NCBI RefSeq assembly: GCF_000953655.1
Contig: NZ_LN681225.1
Span: 884,001-948,000, forward strand
Direction: 5' to 3'
DNA from: Legionella hackeliae
GTDB lineage: Bacteria > Pseudomonadota > Gammaproteobacteria > Legionellales > Legionellaceae
DNA length: 64,000 bases
In this document: positions 63,180 to 64,000 of the stretch, piece by piece
How positions within the stretch are numbered: position 1 is the stretch's first letter
How the letters are laid out: each line of letters opens with the position of its first letter
Made by a program: the position numbers and the translations under genes
The notes under the pieces: model-generated
What the model was told of the DNA's origin: nothing
Seen by the model: only the letters and a program-made list of their open reading frames with translations
Database searches by the model: none

Positions 63180-64000
63180 TTAACCCATTGCTTGAGGATA
63201 TGAGCCTAACAAAGTCATCATTATTGAACTACTTAACAGTTCATTTAACGCTGCCTGAATAGGAGATTCCGATTGATGGCCTTCAAAATCAATAAAAAAG
63301 AGATAACTCCAATTTCTATGGCGGTAGGGGCGCGAAGCAATGGAGGTCATATTAATATTATATTTTTCAAAGGGCCTTAGTAATTGAATTAAACTGCCAG
63401 GTTCATGGGGTGTAGAGATAACTAATGAGGTTTTATCAAAGCCACTAGCTGCAGGAAGCTGCTTACCTAGAATAATAAAACGAGTTGTATTATTTGGATA
63501 ATCTTCAATATGTTGATGGGATTTTTGAAGTTTATAGATTTCAACAGCTTTATCACCGCATATCGCTGCTGATTTAGGTTCGTTCGATGCCAATTGGGCA
63601 GCAATACCATTACTCGCCACTTCTTTTAATGTCGCCTGAGGGTAATGAACAGCAAGCCAATGTTGACACTGCGCTAGTGCTTGTTGGTGGGCATAAATAA
63701 TTTCTAATGGTTCTTTAGGTGCAACACGCGCCAGATGATGACGGATGCGTAATGAAATTTCGCCACAAATTTGTAACTCACTGTTAATCAAATTATCGAG
63801 TGTGACATTAACCATCCCTGCCGTACTATTTTCAATAGGTACAACGCCGTAATGAACATTGCCGCTTTCTACTTGTTTAAATACTTCAGGGATAGAAAGT
63901 TCCGGAACCATTGTGACACTTTCACCAAAATGTTTTTCCACGGCCTGTTGAGTGAAGGTGCCCTCAGGGCCTAGGTAGGCTATAGTGAGTGGTTGTTGCA
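63180..64000 (-). CDS. pheA: Prephenate dehydratase / P-protein PheA, partial
   Basis: The gene continues beyond the window end; its first codons are not seen. The visible 273 or so residues start PLTIAYLGPEGTFTQQAVEK, the start of the prephenate dehydratase domain. VPIENSTAGMVNVTLDNLIN and the catalytic NNTTRFIILG (TRF motif) follow. The C-terminal ACT domain is TSLVISTPHEPGSLIQLLRP with NMTSIASRPYRHRNWSYLFF, for phenylalanine feedback. Whether an N-terminal chorismate mutase domain precedes it, making a P-protein, cannot be seen here. The product converts prephenate to phenylpyruvate. Confidence 0.93.
   Translation of the reverse strand, partial: QQPLTIAYLGPEGTFTQQAVEKHFGESVTMVPELSIPEVFKQVESGNVHYGVVPIENSTAGMVNVTLDNLINSELQICGEISLRIRHHLARVAPKEPLEIIYAHQQALAQCQHWLAVHYPQATLKEVASNGIAAQLASNEPKSAAICGDKAVEIYKLQKSHQHIEDYPNNTTRFIILGKQLPAASGFDKTSLVISTPHEPGSLIQLLRPFEKYNINMTSIASRPYRHRNWSYLFFIDFEGHQSESPIQAALNELLSSSIMMTLLGSYPQAMG

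Overview
The window looks like a chromosome segment of a Legionella species. The AT-rich background, the sufBCDSU-sufT operon, the cydAB genes and the core genes are typical of the genus. Between them sit large, poorly conserved proteins resembling Dot/Icm type IV effectors: a glycosyltransferase with an F-box-like motif, a kinase-like/ankyrin protein, and long coiled-coil or repeat proteins. Three promoters carry TTAA direct repeats with an 11-nt period, overlapping the -35 position exactly 10 nt before a -10-like hexamer. This matches the PmrA box known from Legionella effector promoters. The species cannot be fixed from the sequence alone.

Layout. 1-2.5 kb: decayed DNA (frameshifted Tn3-family transposase tail, internally deleted IS110 transposase, broken outer-membrane MetA-like gene). 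2.8-11.7 kb: srkA, a small methyltransferase, and three consecutive minus-strand genes of 1003, 306 and 844 codons; the last is the glycosyltransferase/F-box protein and carries a striking GC-rich block. 12-15.3 kb: P-type cation ATPase and greB. 15.5-21.9 kb: a broken small gene running into tRNA-Gly(CCC), then sufR and sufBCDSU-sufT with overlapping start and stop codons. 21.9-28.9 kb: epmA, a PmrA-box gene, and a minus-strand group of two SDR proteins, a RecB-family nuclease and two related membrane proteins. 29.1-32.8 kb: kinase-like/ankyrin protein, ion channel, HIT and VOC proteins, and a 51-residue peptide with a double-glycine-like leader. 33.2-39.2 kb: a complete tripartite RND efflux operon. 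39.3-41.4 kb: palindromic repeats, a small charged protein, and a PmrA-box gene whose product has a possible His/Cys pair. 41.4-44.4 kb: cytochrome bd oxidase cydA-cydB with two small subunits (CydX, CydP). 44.6-46.9 kb: dispersed palindromes, a thiolase, and a 61-bp tandem array bounded by perfect 27-bp inverted repeats. 46.9-52.3 kb: a protein made of two copies of one domain, motAB, acetoacetate decarboxylase, 3-hydroxybutyrate dehydrogenase and a glycine-zipper lipoprotein. 52.5-60.2 kb: a co-directional core block (dapA, lipoprotein, QEGLA metallopeptidase, glutathionyl-hydroquinone reductase, fdxA, YoaA-type helicase, tsaB, ycaR, kdsB). 60.2-64 kb: a 940-residue coiled-coil protein with a PmrA box, then the 3' part of pheA, cut by the window edge.

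How the parts work together: the suf operon builds Fe-S clusters used by proteins such as ferredoxin and the helicase. The bd oxidase set is a microaerobic terminal oxidase. The RND trio exports drugs. adc and the hydroxybutyrate dehydrogenase both act on acetoacetate. The candidate effectors are scattered single genes; three appear to share PmrA control. Coordinates use starts chosen from Shine-Dalgarno evidence where the longest reading frame was not convincing.
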